From Oenococcus oeni DSM 20252 = AWRIB129 (GTDB lineage Bacteria > Bacillota > Bacilli > Lactobacillales > Lactobacillaceae), in the NCBI RefSeq assembly GCF_000372485.1, contig NZ_AQVA01000005.1, forward strand, positions 62,001 through 126,000: 64,000 bases of DNA, given 5' to 3'. Below are positions 16,752-25,981 of the stretch, one piece after another (position 1 is the stretch's first letter; every line of letters begins with the position of its first letter). The notes under the pieces are model-generated. The model was not told where the DNA came from and did not search any database. It saw only the letters and a program-made list of their open reading frames with translations. The position numbers and the translations under genes are program-made.

Positions 16752-18203
16752 ATGAGCAGTATTTTTCAGAAAATGTTCCGTAAAGAGGATCCGCTTGTCT
16801 ATCAGGATAAAGATTCGCATCTAATTAGAAGTCTTACTACGAAGGACTTCCTAGCGTTGGGCGTTGGAACAATTGTCTCCACATCAATTTTTACTTTACC
16901 GGGGGTCGTCGCAGCCCAACACGCCGGCCCGGCAGTTTCCCTTTCCTTTTTATGTGCAGCAATTGTCGCCGGCATAGTTGCTTTTGCCTACGCTGAAATG
17001 GCCGCCGCAATGCCCTTTGCGGGTTCGGCTTATTCATGGATTAACGTAGTTTTTGGCGAGTTCTGGGGCTGGATTGCCGGTTGGGCATTGCTGGCCGAAT
17101 ACTTCATTGCCGTAGCATTCGTTGCATCCGGACTATCTGCAAACTTTCAGGGCTTGATTTCGCCATTAGGCTTCAAACTGCCTACAACTTTATCAATCGC
17201 TTCAACAGGATCCAACGGCGGCTTAATGGATTTATTTGCGATTATTATCATTCTATTGGTAGCTACTTTGCTTTCTCGCGGCGCATCGCAAACCGCCCGT
17301 GTCGAAAACACGCTCGTTATTTTGAAGGTTATTGCTATTTTAGTATTTATTTTTGTCGGTGTGACAGCAATTAAAGGTCAGAATTATGTACCGTTTATTC
17401 CAAAATATCATGCCAATACAGACGGCTCGGCATTCGGTGGTTGGCAAGGAATTTATGCCGGCGTCTCAGAAATTTTCCTGGCATACATTGGTTTCGACTC
17501 AATTGCCGCGAATTCCGCAGAAGCTAAGAATCCACAAAAAACGATGCCCCGTGGAATTCTAGGATCTTTATTTATAGCTGTTTTTCTTTTCATTTCCGTT
17601 GCTCTGGTTTTGGTCGGTATGTTCCGTTATCCGGATTATGCAAACAATGCTGAACCGGTAGGCTGGGCTCTTCGTCAAAGCGGCCACGAAATCATCGCAA
17701 CCATTGTTCAAGCCGTCGCAGTTATTGGTATGTTTACAGCCCTTATCGGAATGATGCTTGCCGGTTCTCGACTTCTTTATTCATTTGGTCGTGACGGTTT
17801 GCTTCCGAAAACATTGGGCAAATTGAGCAATAATCTGCCCAGCCACGCTTTAATCATACTGACAGTTATTGGTATTGCCTTGGGTGCATTCTTTCCTTTC
17901 ACTTTTTTGGCTCAATTAATTTCTGCTGGAACATTAATCGCTTTTATGTTCGTTTCAATTGGAATTTATGTGCTTCGTCCCCGCGAAGGAAAAGATATTC
18001 CGGAACCAAGTTTCAAAATGCCTTTTTATCCAGTATTACCCGCACTTGGATTTTTAGGTGCTCTGGCTATTTTTTGGGGTCTTGATATCCAAGCGAAGAT
18101 TTATGCCCTTGGTTGGTTTATCTTTGGCATGATTGTCTATTTCGGCTACGGGATAAAACATTCCACCGCAGGCAGTAGCAAAAAAACAGAAAAATCAAAT
18201 TAA
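16752..18203 (+). CDS. APC-superfamily amino acid permease
   Basis: A 483-residue membrane protein with about 12 helices. TM1 has the unwound substrate-binding motif (LGVGTIVSTSIFTLPG), followed by AYAEMAAAMPFAGSAYSW and the family segment LAYIGFDSIAANSAEAKNP. It resembles the cationic amino acid transporter group within APC; the substrate is not certain. An AGGAG precedes the ATG. An isoleucine 2-epimerase gene follows in the same direction after a strong hairpin, so uptake or exchange of branched-chain amino acids is a reasonable inference. Confidence 0.85.
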   Translation: MSSIFQKMFRKEDPLVYQDKDSHLIRSLTTKDFLALGVGTIVSTSIFTLPGVVAAQHAGPAVSLSFLCAAIVAGIVAFAYAEMAAAMPFAGSAYSWINVVFGEFWGWIAGWALLAEYFIAVAFVASGLSANFQGLISPLGFKLPTTLSIASTGSNGGLMDLFAIIIILLVATLLSRGASQTARVENTLVILKVIAILVFIFVGVTAIKGQNYVPFIPKYHANTDGSAFGGWQGIYAGVSEIFLAYIGFDSIAANSAEAKNPQKTMPRGILGSLFIAVFLFISVALVLVGMFRYPDYANNAEPVGWALRQSGHEIIATIVQAVAVIGMFTALIGMMLAGSRLLYSFGRDGLLPKTLGKLSNNLPSHALIILTVIGIALGAFFPFTFLAQLISAGTLIAFMFVSIGIYVLRPREGKDIPEPSFKMPFYPVLPALGFLGALAIFWGLDIQAKIYALGWFIFGMIVYFGYGIKHSTAGSSKKTEKSN

Positions 18204-18268
18204 TTTTAACGAGGTATGATCTGAAGTTAAAAACAGTTTTTTATCGCTCATTTAGAATATAAATTCGC

Positions 18269-18335
18269 AAAACATTGGTATCCTCGCAGCTTTTCACAGA
18301 TCACATTAGAAAGGCTTGAAACACCAATGTTTTTT
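18269..18335 (+). terminator. Long nested hairpin with T-tract between permease and epimerase genes
   Basis: Outer arms AAAACATTGGT and ACCAATGTTTT enclose a second stem AGCTTTTC/GAAAGGCT, and six T follow. It can act as the permease terminator or as an attenuator for the epimerase gene, whose start lies 32 nt further on. Confidence 0.65.
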
Positions 18336-18366
18336 CATACATATAACAAGGAGGTAATGAATTTTC

Positions 18367-19719
18367 ATGAATAATTTAGAGAAGGCATCTCGATTAATCG
18401 ACGAAGAAAACAATTATTATGCACGTTCGGCACGGATCAATTACTATGACCTGGTGATCGACCATGCTCATGGGGCAACGCTGATCGATGTCGATGGCAA
18501 CGAATATATCGATCTTTTGGCAAGCGCTTCAGCAATTAATGTCGGGCATACAAACGAACGGGTTGTCAAGGCAATAAGCAGGCAGGCACAAAAGTTGATT
18601 CATTATACGCCGGCTTATTTTCACCACGTACCAGGAATTGAATTATCAAAACGTTTAGCCGAACTCGCTCCTGGCAATTCACCCAAAATGGTCAGTTTTG
18701 GTAATTCCGGTTCTGATGCCAACGATGCAATTATAAAATTTTCTCGTGCGTACACCAGCCGCCAATATATTGTTTCTTATATGGGATCCTACCATGGTTC
18801 AACCTATGGTTCGCAAAGCCTGTCAGGAACCAGTTTGAACATGACTCGAAAAATCGGTCCAATGCTTCCAGGCGTTGTCCACGTTCCCTATCCGGATCTT
18901 TATCGTCGTTACGCAGGTGAGACTGAGCACGACGTTGCTATACGTTACTTCAATGCTTTCAAGGCACCATTCGAATCATTTTTGCCTGCCGATGAAACCG
19001 CCTGTGTCTTAGTTGAACCAATCCAAGGCGATGGTGGAATTGTTAAGGCTCCGGAAGAATATATGCAACTGGTTTATAAATTCTGTCATGATAATGGCAT
19101 TTTATTTGCTGTTGACGAGGTTAACCAAGGGCTTGGCCGAACGGGCAAAATGTGGGGAATTCAACAATATAAAGATATTGAACCGGACTTAATGTCGGTC
19201 GGAAAATCACTGGCTTCGGGAATGCCGCTTAGCGCTGTTGTCGGTAAAAAAGATATCATGCAGAGCCTTGACGCACCGGCCCATATCTTTACTACTTCTG
19301 GCAATCCGGTATGCGCTGCTGCATCACTAGCCACCTTGAATGTTATTCGAGACGATCATCTAGTTGAAAAGTCAGCTAAAGACGGAGAATATGCAAAACA
19401 ACGTTTTCTTGAGATGCAAAGACATCACCCGATAATCGGCGACGTTCGCATGTGGGGACTAAACGGTGGAATTGAATTAGTTAAAGATCCTAAAACTAAA
19501 GAAGCAGAGAATGACGCAGCAACAAAAGTTATCTACTATGCCTTTGCACATGGTGTCGTCATTATTACCCTTGCAGGAAATATTTTAAGGTTTCAACCGC
19601 CCTTGGTCATATCCCACAAACAGTTGGATAAGGCGCTGCAGGTGCTTGATGATGCATTTACAGCTGTTGAACAAAATAAAGTCGAAGTACCAAAAGACAC
19701 GGGAAAAATTGGTTGGTAA
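18367..19719 (+). CDS. Isoleucine 2-epimerase (class III aminotransferase fold)
   Basis: A 450-residue PLP enzyme interconverting L-isoleucine and D-allo-isoleucine. Length and many segments agree with the characterised Lactobacillus buchneri enzyme as I remember it: the start KASRLIDEENNYYARSARIN, SFGNSGSDANDAIIKF, the PLP-lysine region SVGKSLASGMPLSAVVG, and the end VPKDTGKIGW. Generic class III hallmarks (FAVDEVNQGLGRTGKMW) are also present. The start has AAGGAGG upstream. The preceding gene is an amino acid permease, suggesting a D-amino-acid or branched-chain amino acid unit. Confidence 0.9.
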   Translation: MNNLEKASRLIDEENNYYARSARINYYDLVIDHAHGATLIDVDGNEYIDLLASASAINVGHTNERVVKAISRQAQKLIHYTPAYFHHVPGIELSKRLAELAPGNSPKMVSFGNSGSDANDAIIKFSRAYTSRQYIVSYMGSYHGSTYGSQSLSGTSLNMTRKIGPMLPGVVHVPYPDLYRRYAGETEHDVAIRYFNAFKAPFESFLPADETACVLVEPIQGDGGIVKAPEEYMQLVYKFCHDNGILFAVDEVNQGLGRTGKMWGIQQYKDIEPDLMSVGKSLASGMPLSAVVGKKDIMQSLDAPAHIFTTSGNPVCAAASLATLNVIRDDHLVEKSAKDGEYAKQRFLEMQRHHPIIGDVRMWGLNGGIELVKDPKTKEAENDAATKVIYYAFAHGVVIITLAGNILRFQPPLVISHKQLDKALQVLDDAFTAVEQNKVEVPKDTGKIGW

Positions 19720-19825
19720 ATCAAAAATCTAATAGGAAATTGCAAAGGGATCTAATTTAATTTCACTATTTATTCGATCATTTTTTTAATGCTTTCTGCT
19801 TTTATGAAACACCTGATTATCCAAA

Positions 19826-20648
19826 TTAGTCCGAGAAAGCATAACCTTCCTTCTTATAATAATTTTGAATAAGTTTGTTAATAGTTTTTCTCGTAAGAAA
19901 GAATTTTTGGTTAAGCATGAAATAAACGTTCTGTAAAATACAAATCCAGACATTCATTTGGTAACAACTTCTTTGGTTACTGAATGAGAAAGATGTCCAG
20001 CGGCTTTCATTCAGTTTCAATAAATAATCGACAAATTCTGTTTCAATGATTTTATTACTTTCCAGAGCAGATATCAAAGCAAAAGAAATTCTTTGTTCCT
20101 CATTATCGACAAAAGCAGTTTCCAATTGATTTAAGATATAAAAAAATACTTTAAACGATTTATCAACCATATCCAGAGGAAAAAGAGGATTTCTTATTGA
20201 AGCTGCCAAAAAATCGCTCCCGTGAGCAACGGTATGTGCCCAACCTTTTCCTGAAACAAATCCTCTAAAATCTTTCTCGGAAGATAAATAAACAATCGAC
20301 ATGGAAAACAACTTGTTCCTATCTTTATCAGATAGGAAATTTTTTTGCCATCAGCGCTAATAATTTCAGCTAGAGCAAGCGCTGTAAAACTTCTTAAAAA
20401 TACGGAATCGTTTTGACCAAGCTTGATTGCTTTAAATAAGTTCCCGGATTCTATTAATTCATTTGTTGTTAATTGTTTTTGTACAAAGGTAAAAGTATCT
20501 TCATCGAAACCACGAGCGAATAGATTGTAAATTAAATCATCTCTTAAATGGCTATTAGTGTTACCAATATTTTGAAGCATAAAATCTATCTGTTGAGTGT
20601 TGAAACTGATTTTTTCTGTTGCAATAATTTTTCCAAAACTTTTTGCAT
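19826..20648 (-). pseudogene. DUF2785-family gene with two homopolymer frameshifts
   Basis: DUF2785 landmarks are split between frames: RSFTALALAEIISADGK in the middle frame and YLSSEKDFRGFVSGKGWAHTVAHGSD in the next. The middle break is a run of seven T on the plus strand (20340-20346); one more joins DGKKNFLSDKDRNKLFSMS. The N-terminus (ATG at 20648, MQKVLEKLLQQKK, GAGG upstream) is out of frame because of a run of six T at 20610-20615. Restored length is about 275 residues. The family has no established function. Confidence 0.8.
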
Positions 20649-20714
20649 GTATAAATATATTCCTCAATCTCAAATTGCTTTTTTAAATATAGTCCAAAAA
20701 CAATGCGGATGCTT

Positions 20715-21959
20715 TTATTTTGTCGTTATATTCATAACATCCTGATAACGGAACATCAACCACACCAATAATCCCGCCATTAACAAACCGGTAACTGTAT
20801 AGATTGGTGCAGGTGTAAATACTCCAAATAAAATTCCATAGGCAGCTGCTCCCAATGGACTTAAAAGAGCTCCCAAAGTTGTTTGCAAAGTAAATACACG
20901 TCCTTGCATGGTAGTAGGAACCTCAGTTTGCAGCAATGACAGAATCGGAGTCTGTTTGATAACAACCAGAACGCCAGCAATAAAATTATAAAAAGCAAAT
21001 AAACCAACATTAATTAGACGACTGGTATGAAACCATTCCGGAATACCAAAAGGAATTAAAGTTAAACCTAAAATAACCGCAGCTAACATCGAAGCGCGAG
21101 CCGGAAAACGGAACTGCGAGCGTGCAGATAAAAAAAGTCCAGCCAACAACATACCGACACCAAAAGACATTTCAGTGAAACCAAATTGTGCGTTGGTCAT
21201 ATGGAGAAAAGTAACTTCTGTAAAAGCCATACCGACATTGATACTGGCAATGAAAAAGTTTGTCACCGCGTTTGATAAAGTTGCTAAACGCGGTAAGTGT
21301 TCAAGACGAACATATTTTAATCCGGCAGTGAAATCTTTCCAGATATGTTGATCATGTTTCACTTTGATAATTGTTTTGTTTTCTACAAAACTGAAATTTA
21401 AACGAAGAAATAAGAGCATCGCCAAAAATTCGGTCACAAACTGAACTAAGGCAAACATTTCAAAGGGCAGCAAGCTGAATAGTACTGCTCCTAATGCCGG
21501 ACTAAGAATGTTGGCAATCGATGCTCCGGTCTGATTTAAAGAATTAACTCGATGCAGACTTTCAAGTGGAATTAAATCTCGCAAAGAAGAATTCAGAGTA
21601 TTACTGATAAATAATCCGGTTGCCCGCAAGATGATCACCAAAATTAAAATTTCCAATAAGAAAAATTTGACAGCAAGAAAATAGAAAATAGAAAAAAGGA
21701 GCAAAGAAATTACGTTGATTATTTGGCTAAAGCGAATTATTTTTGCGTGATCGAAACGATCGATAATACTACCGGAAATTGGCAGTAATGCAAGCATCAC
21801 GATCGGACCAATCATTAAAACCAGGGCATACTGAGCCGAGGAACCAGTCTTTTTTAATAAATAGAGCCCAACGCCAAACTCGAATAAAGCAGAACCCAAA
21901 GTACTAATGAGACTGCCGGTAACAACATCAAAAATTTGCTGTTTCAAGCTGTTTCTCAT
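20715..21959 (-). CDS. MFS transporter, drug-efflux type
   Basis: A 414-residue protein with about 12 hydrophobic helices and the MFS loop 2-3 signature PISGSIIDRFDHAKII. The helix 5 region (ANILSPALGAVLF) and overall layout resemble the macrolide-efflux (MFS_3) branch. It probably exports small hydrophobic compounds; the substrate is unknown. There is no SD: TATGAT ends 6 nt before the ATG, a leaderless signature. It lies downstream of, and convergent with, no known partner gene. Confidence 0.85.
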   Translation of the reverse strand: MRNSLKQQIFDVVTGSLISTLGSALFEFGVGLYLLKKTGSSAQYALVLMIGPIVMLALLPISGSIIDRFDHAKIIRFSQIINVISLLLFSIFYFLAVKFFLLEILILVIILRATGLFISNTLNSSLRDLIPLESLHRVNSLNQTGASIANILSPALGAVLFSLLPFEMFALVQFVTEFLAMLLFLRLNFSFVENKTIIKVKHDQHIWKDFTAGLKYVRLEHLPRLATLSNAVTNFFIASINVGMAFTEVTFLHMTNAQFGFTEMSFGVGMLLAGLFLSARSQFRFPARASMLAAVILGLTLIPFGIPEWFHTSRLINVGLFAFYNFIAGVLVVIKQTPILSLLQTEVPTTMQGRVFTLQTTLGALLSPLGAAAYGILFGVFTPAPIYTVTGLLMAGLLVWLMFRYQDVMNITTK

Positions 21960-21965
21960 TTTTTA

Positions 21966-21971
21966 ATCATA
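21966..21971 (-). promoter_or_regulatory. -10 element of MFS gene, leaderless spacing
   Basis: TATGAT on the minus strand, 6 nt before the ATG, with no SD. Confidence 0.55.
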
Positions 21972-22226
21972 GCAAAAAAAGAAGTTGCTGAATCAAAGCT
22001 GTTTATTAGCAGCAAAACATCTCCATTATTTATGAAACGAAAAAGGCGAAAAAGAGATTAATCGGGTAAGTGAATTGATAACCAAACCAAAAAATCCTAT
22101 GATGATTTGTATTGGCTTAATAGCAGCAATCGATTGTAACAATGGAAACCAGTCGAATTTAAGAAATGCCCCTCTTGAATAACTTCGACAGGACAGCAGT
22201 TGTAATCAACAAAGGAAGCAAAAATT

Positions 22227-23240
22227 ATGATTGAAAACAGTCAGGCAATATCAGAATTAATGCGCGGTGCAATTAACAATAAAGCCGTTTACGGTATCTC
22301 ATACTCATTGATAGCAGCTGATCAAAGCGAATATCATTACCTTGGTTTTCAAGGAAAAAATCAGGATGCAATCGCCTTAGAAGCTAACATGCAGTATGAC
22401 CTGGCATCGCTGACAAAAGTCGTCGGAACCACAACCAGAATTCTGCAACTACTTTCAGAAGGAAAACTGGATTTAGAAGATCCGGTCGGAAAATTCATAA
22501 ATGGCGTAGACAAACCCAAAATTACGATCAAACAGCTTTTGTTGCATAGAAGCGGTTTGCGTGCCGACATCAAGAATGTCTGGGATTTTAGTCGAGAGGC
22601 CTTAATCAAAGCAGTCAAAGAAATGCCTCAACTTTGCCCGGCCGATACAAAAACGATTTATTCAGACCTGAATTTCATTTTATTGGGTTGGGTTATTCAG
22701 AAAATCGATGGAGATTTATCAAAAAGCTTGGAGGAACACATTTTCCAGCCTATCGGAATGACAAATACTTCCTATAATCCAAGAGCCGATCGTAAAATCT
22801 TTGTTCCAACCGAAAAGCAGATCAAAAGAGGTGGAATCATTCGGGGCGAGGTCCACGATGAAAAATCCCACTTATTGGATGGCGTCAGCGGACATGCCGG
22901 GTTGTTTTCGACTCTAACCGATCTAACCCGCTTTGCACAAATGTATTTACATAAAGGTTATTATAACGACCAACAAATTCTCCCAGAAGCCGTCTTTCCA
23001 ATATTAGAAAATTCCGTTACAAGCGGTCGAACACTTGGCTGGCGTTGTTGGATGACTCCAGCCGGTCAAAGCTTATGGCATACGGGCTTTACCGGAACCT
23101 CGATTGCTTTGAACTTGGTTAATCAAAGTGCTTTTGTCTGCTTAACAAATCGTGTTTACCCGACTCGGGAAAACCGGCGCTGGCTCAGTTACAGACTGAT
23201 GGCAATTGCTTTGTTCTATGGACACCCCGAATCAATATAA
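22227..23240 (+). CDS. Serine hydrolase of the beta-lactamase (class C/penicillin-binding) fold
   Basis: A 337-residue protein with the family's three active-site elements: S-x-x-K in LASLTKVVGT, Y-x-N in TIYSDLNFILLG, and the KTG-equivalent HTGFTG. There is no signal peptide, so it is predicted cytosolic and may be an esterase or peptidase rather than a wall enzyme. GAMs of this type include EstB-like esterases and peptidoglycan-related hydrolases. An AAAGGAAG SD precedes the start. It is convergent with the PTS operon across a shared terminator. Confidence 0.85.
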   Translation: MIENSQAISELMRGAINNKAVYGISYSLIAADQSEYHYLGFQGKNQDAIALEANMQYDLASLTKVVGTTTRILQLLSEGKLDLEDPVGKFINGVDKPKITIKQLLLHRSGLRADIKNVWDFSREALIKAVKEMPQLCPADTKTIYSDLNFILLGWVIQKIDGDLSKSLEEHIFQPIGMTNTSYNPRADRKIFVPTEKQIKRGGIIRGEVHDEKSHLLDGVSGHAGLFSTLTDLTRFAQMYLHKGYYNDQQILPEAVFPILENSVTSGRTLGWRCWMTPAGQSLWHTGFTGTSIALNLVNQSAFVCLTNRVYPTRENRRWLSYRLMAIALFYGHPESI

Positions 23241-23251
23241 AATCACATAAC

Positions 23252-23283
23252 AAAAAAGCTGGTCTTAACGAACGGCTTTTTTT
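23252..23283. terminator. Bidirectional terminator between serine hydrolase and PTS operon
   Basis: AAAAAGCTG and CGGCTTTTT pair with one wobble, flanked by A and T tracts, between convergent genes. Confidence 0.65.
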
Positions 23284-23284
23284 G

Positions 23285-23704
23285 TTAAACTTCATCCTCA
23301 TCCTCATCGGAGCTCTGCAGTTGCTGTTTGATATCGACAATACCGCCTTGCCCCATCGAAAGCAATTGGGAGAAATTCAATTTGCCTCCCAAAAGCTGTT
23401 GATTGGCAAATTCGATTGCCATTGGGAGATTCATCCCCGTCAGAACATTTATTCGTGGATAGGCAGCCAATATCCTAGTCGTAACGTTCGCCGGTGTTCC
23501 TCCCAATAAATCAAGAGCAACGACAATCTGTTCGTTATCCGGTATTTTCTTAATTTCCGCTTCGATTTTTTGTTGCAGCTCACTTGGGCTCATATTCGGC
23601 GTCAAACTCAAAGCAACAGCTCCTTTAATCTTGCCGACAATCATTTCGGCACTTTCCAAAATTGCCGATGATAAAGGTCCATGACTTACTAATATTAACT
23701 TCAT
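23285..23704 (-). CDS. PTS mannose-family component IIA
   Basis: A 139-residue cytosolic phosphocarrier. The phosphoryl-accepting His is in ILVSHGPLSSA, and the ALDLLGGTPANV segment and MNLPMAIEF region are typical of EIIA-Man. It takes phosphate from HPr and passes it to the EIIB encoded upstream. It is last in the operon EIIB-EIIC-EIID-EIIA. The C-terminus is an acidic tail (SSDEDEDEV), which also occurs on EIIC of this operon. Confidence 0.92.
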   Translation of the reverse strand: MKLILVSHGPLSSAILESAEMIVGKIKGAVALSLTPNMSPSELQQKIEAEIKKIPDNEQIVVALDLLGGTPANVTTRILAAYPRINVLTGMNLPMAIEFANQQLLGGKLNFSQLLSMGQGGIVDIKQQLQSSDEDEDEV

Positions 23705-23730
23705 TTTCGCTCCATATTCATTCTATTAAA

Positions 23731-24549
23731 TCAAGCACCTTTGCCTAAAACTCCTAGAGCGGAAAAAACAACTGCGACAATAATCACGATAAAAATCGCT
23801 TTCGTTGAAGTCATTCGTTTGCGTCCCAGTATCCAATAAATAAGACCAACAGCCAATCCAGGAATCATTTTCGGCATAATCGTGTCGAATTCATTCTGAA
23901 GATTAACCGTCATTTTGCCAATATGGGCAACAAATGGGACATCAATATTTACAAGACTTGCAATCAAAGCACCTACAACATAAACGCCAAGCAAAGTCGC
24001 CGCGTTAGTCAAAGCGTTCATCTCGCCCTGAAGCTTGGTAACAAGAGTTACGCCACCTTTATAAGCGAATTCCAACTGAATCCAACGAAAATACATAATT
24101 GCGATATTCACCGCCAACCACAAAAATGCTCCTGCAGGGTTTCCCTGGACAGCCATATTAGCGGCAATTGCACCAATAATAGCAGGAATCAGAGAAGCAA
24201 AAATCGTATCTCCAATTGCCGCAACCGGACCCATTAAACCATTTTTCAAACCCGAGACTGTTTCCAATGAAGAAATGCCCTGTTTTTCTTCAAGTGCGAC
24301 ATCGAGACCTTGAATAGTAGTGTTCAAATAGGGATTCGTATTAAAAAACTGGTTTTGCATTCTCATTGCCTGTTTGAGTTCAGGCGTATGATCCCCATAA
24401 ATTTTTCTGAGCTGGGGAAGGACAATAAACAGATATCCAGAACCCTGCATTTTTTCATAATTCCAGCCCAACTGATTCAAAAAAATATTGCGGCGATTCA
24501 TTTGTCGAAAATCTTTTTTCGTTAATTCGTATTTAGTCTTCGTCGCCAT
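23731..24549 (-). CDS. PTS mannose-family component IID
   Basis: A 272-residue membrane component. The N-terminal cytosolic part has FLNQLGWNYEKMQGSGYLF and the typical LYG..H-containing linker (KIYGDHTPELKQAMRMQ). Membrane segments fill the second half. I start it at 24549 (MATKTKYELT), where GGAG precedes ATG and the reading frame overlaps the end of EIIC by 17 nt; the longer open frame has no support. With EIIC it forms the sugar channel. Confidence 0.92.
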   Translation of the reverse strand: MATKTKYELTKKDFRQMNRRNIFLNQLGWNYEKMQGSGYLFIVLPQLRKIYGDHTPELKQAMRMQNQFFNTNPYLNTTIQGLDVALEEKQGISSLETVSGLKNGLMGPVAAIGDTIFASLIPAIIGAIAANMAVQGNPAGAFLWLAVNIAIMYFRWIQLEFAYKGGVTLVTKLQGEMNALTNAATLLGVYVVGALIASLVNIDVPFVAHIGKMTVNLQNEFDTIMPKMIPGLAVGLIYWILGRKRMTSTKAIFIVIIVAVVFSALGVLGKGA

Positions 24550-25468
24550 CGATTTCTCCATCCTCATCTTTAGTATTTTTTTGCTCACTCTGCTCTGGTT
24601 GTGAAGGTCCATTCTGCTGTGAATCTGTGGAAGACGGTAAGTTACCGACATCGCGTTTATAAGCATTCAAGGCAAATGAAAAACCAATCAGAGAAATGGC
24701 AACCATTGGAAGTGCAGTAAAATTATTCGAAAAACTGCTCGAAACTTTTGCCATTGAAGTTCCCAAGGTCTGAACATTCGTAAAGACCGTAGTTAAGAGA
24801 GCAGTTAAGGTAAAGCCTAAAATCAAATATGCAAAATGTTTTTTAACCGGCAAATAGCGCAGTAAAATTGCAAATCCGACCGCCGGAAGCAAAGCTCCGG
24901 CTGTGGCAAGACCATTGCTCAACCAAACCATTTTCGTATCGAGAACCTTAACAATTTCCGTAACAAGACCGCCACCAAACTGCAAAGCAATAAAAACAGG
25001 AATACCACGTGATAGAGCCCACGGAATTGCACCATATAAATAGTTCCGTTCAAAAGCGTGATAATTTTCTTCCTCAATTGTCCGATCTATACGATGCTGA
25101 AAGTAAGTGTTCGTAAATCTGCCCAAGACATCCGTTTCAATCATCAAAGAAGCAACCGGAACACCAATTGCGGCAACAGCAGTTTGAGCATTCATGCCCG
25201 AACTGATCGAAAAAGCCGTTGCTAAAATCGTCCCTGAATTCGCGTCTATTTTAGAAGCTCCACCAAAGGTCCCAACTCCGAGGACCGTTAGTTGAAGACT
25301 TCCTCCGATAATTAGTCCCTTGGTTACATCGCCCATTACGGCACCCGTGATTAAACCGGCCCAAACCGGCTGCGCCAATGAAGAAATAAAAGTCAGATCA
25401 TCAATAATCTGATACATAGAATAAAAAGTTAATACAATAACCTGCCAAAGCAAGATGTTTCCGCTCAT
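24533..25468 (-). CDS. PTS mannose-family component IIC
   Basis: A 311-residue membrane protein with the EIIC-Man pattern (GLITGAVMGDVTKGLIIGG, VGTFGGASKIDANSGTILAT). It forms the translocation pore with EIID. An unusual hydrophilic, strongly acidic tail of about 45 residues follows the last helix (rich in Ser/Gln, ending KDEDGEIDGDED). EIID starts inside its 3' end. The sugar is probably glucose/mannose-like but cannot be assigned. Confidence 0.92.
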   Translation of the reverse strand: MSGNILLWQVIVLTFYSMYQIIDDLTFISSLAQPVWAGLITGAVMGDVTKGLIIGGSLQLTVLGVGTFGGASKIDANSGTILATAFSISSGMNAQTAVAAIGVPVASLMIETDVLGRFTNTYFQHRIDRTIEEENYHAFERNYLYGAIPWALSRGIPVFIALQFGGGLVTEIVKVLDTKMVWLSNGLATAGALLPAVGFAILLRYLPVKKHFAYLILGFTLTALLTTVFTNVQTLGTSMAKVSSSFSNNFTALPMVAISLIGFSFALNAYKRDVGNLPSSTDSQQNGPSQPEQSEQKNTKDEDGEIDGDED

Positions 25469-25489
25469 AATTTAATCCCCTCTTTTTAA

Positions 25490-25981
25490 TCAAACCGAAG
25501 CAAATTTCTTTAATAACTGCATCAAATCAACAGCCGGATCGCTTGGTACCATCTGAACTGTCATTTTGATTCCTTTTTTATGTAAAAGATTAAACGCGTC
25601 GACATCAGACTGAAGAATATTAATTGATTTTGTCAAAGGCTTGGTCCCATCAGCTTGAGACATATTACCGACATTAACTTCCTTAATCTGGACGCCGCCA
25701 TCAATCATATCCAATAAAACCTTGGGTCTACGAACTAAAACAAATACTCTTTGACTATCGTAACGTCCATTTATAATATGATCGATTGCCCGATCCTCAT
25801 TTAAAATACTTAAATTAACTCCGGCAGGCCGGGCCAATTTAATAGCGGCCTTTTCAATATCTGAATTCGCCGTAGAGTTGTCGACAACCATAATTCTGCT
25901 AGGTTTGATAACTCCGGTCCACATATTAGCTACTTGCCCATGCAATAAACGGCCATCGATTCTAACTGCTGCAATTGACAT
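25490..25981 (-). CDS. PTS mannose-family component IIB
   Basis: A 163-residue cytosolic phosphotransfer protein. The phosphorylated His is in the canonical RIDGRLLHGQV segment near residue 14, followed by RIMVVDN. The family C-terminal pattern (VQMVPSDPAVDLMQLLKKF) is intact. It is the first gene of the PTS operon, with SD AAAGGGAG before its ATG. No regulator gene is adjacent. Confidence 0.93.
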   Translation of the reverse strand: MSIAAVRIDGRLLHGQVANMWTGVIKPSRIMVVDNSTANSDIEKAAIKLARPAGVNLSILNEDRAIDHIINGRYDSQRVFVLVRRPKVLLDMIDGGVQIKEVNVGNMSQADGTKPLTKSINILQSDVDAFNLLHKKGIKMTVQMVPSDPAVDLMQLLKKFASV

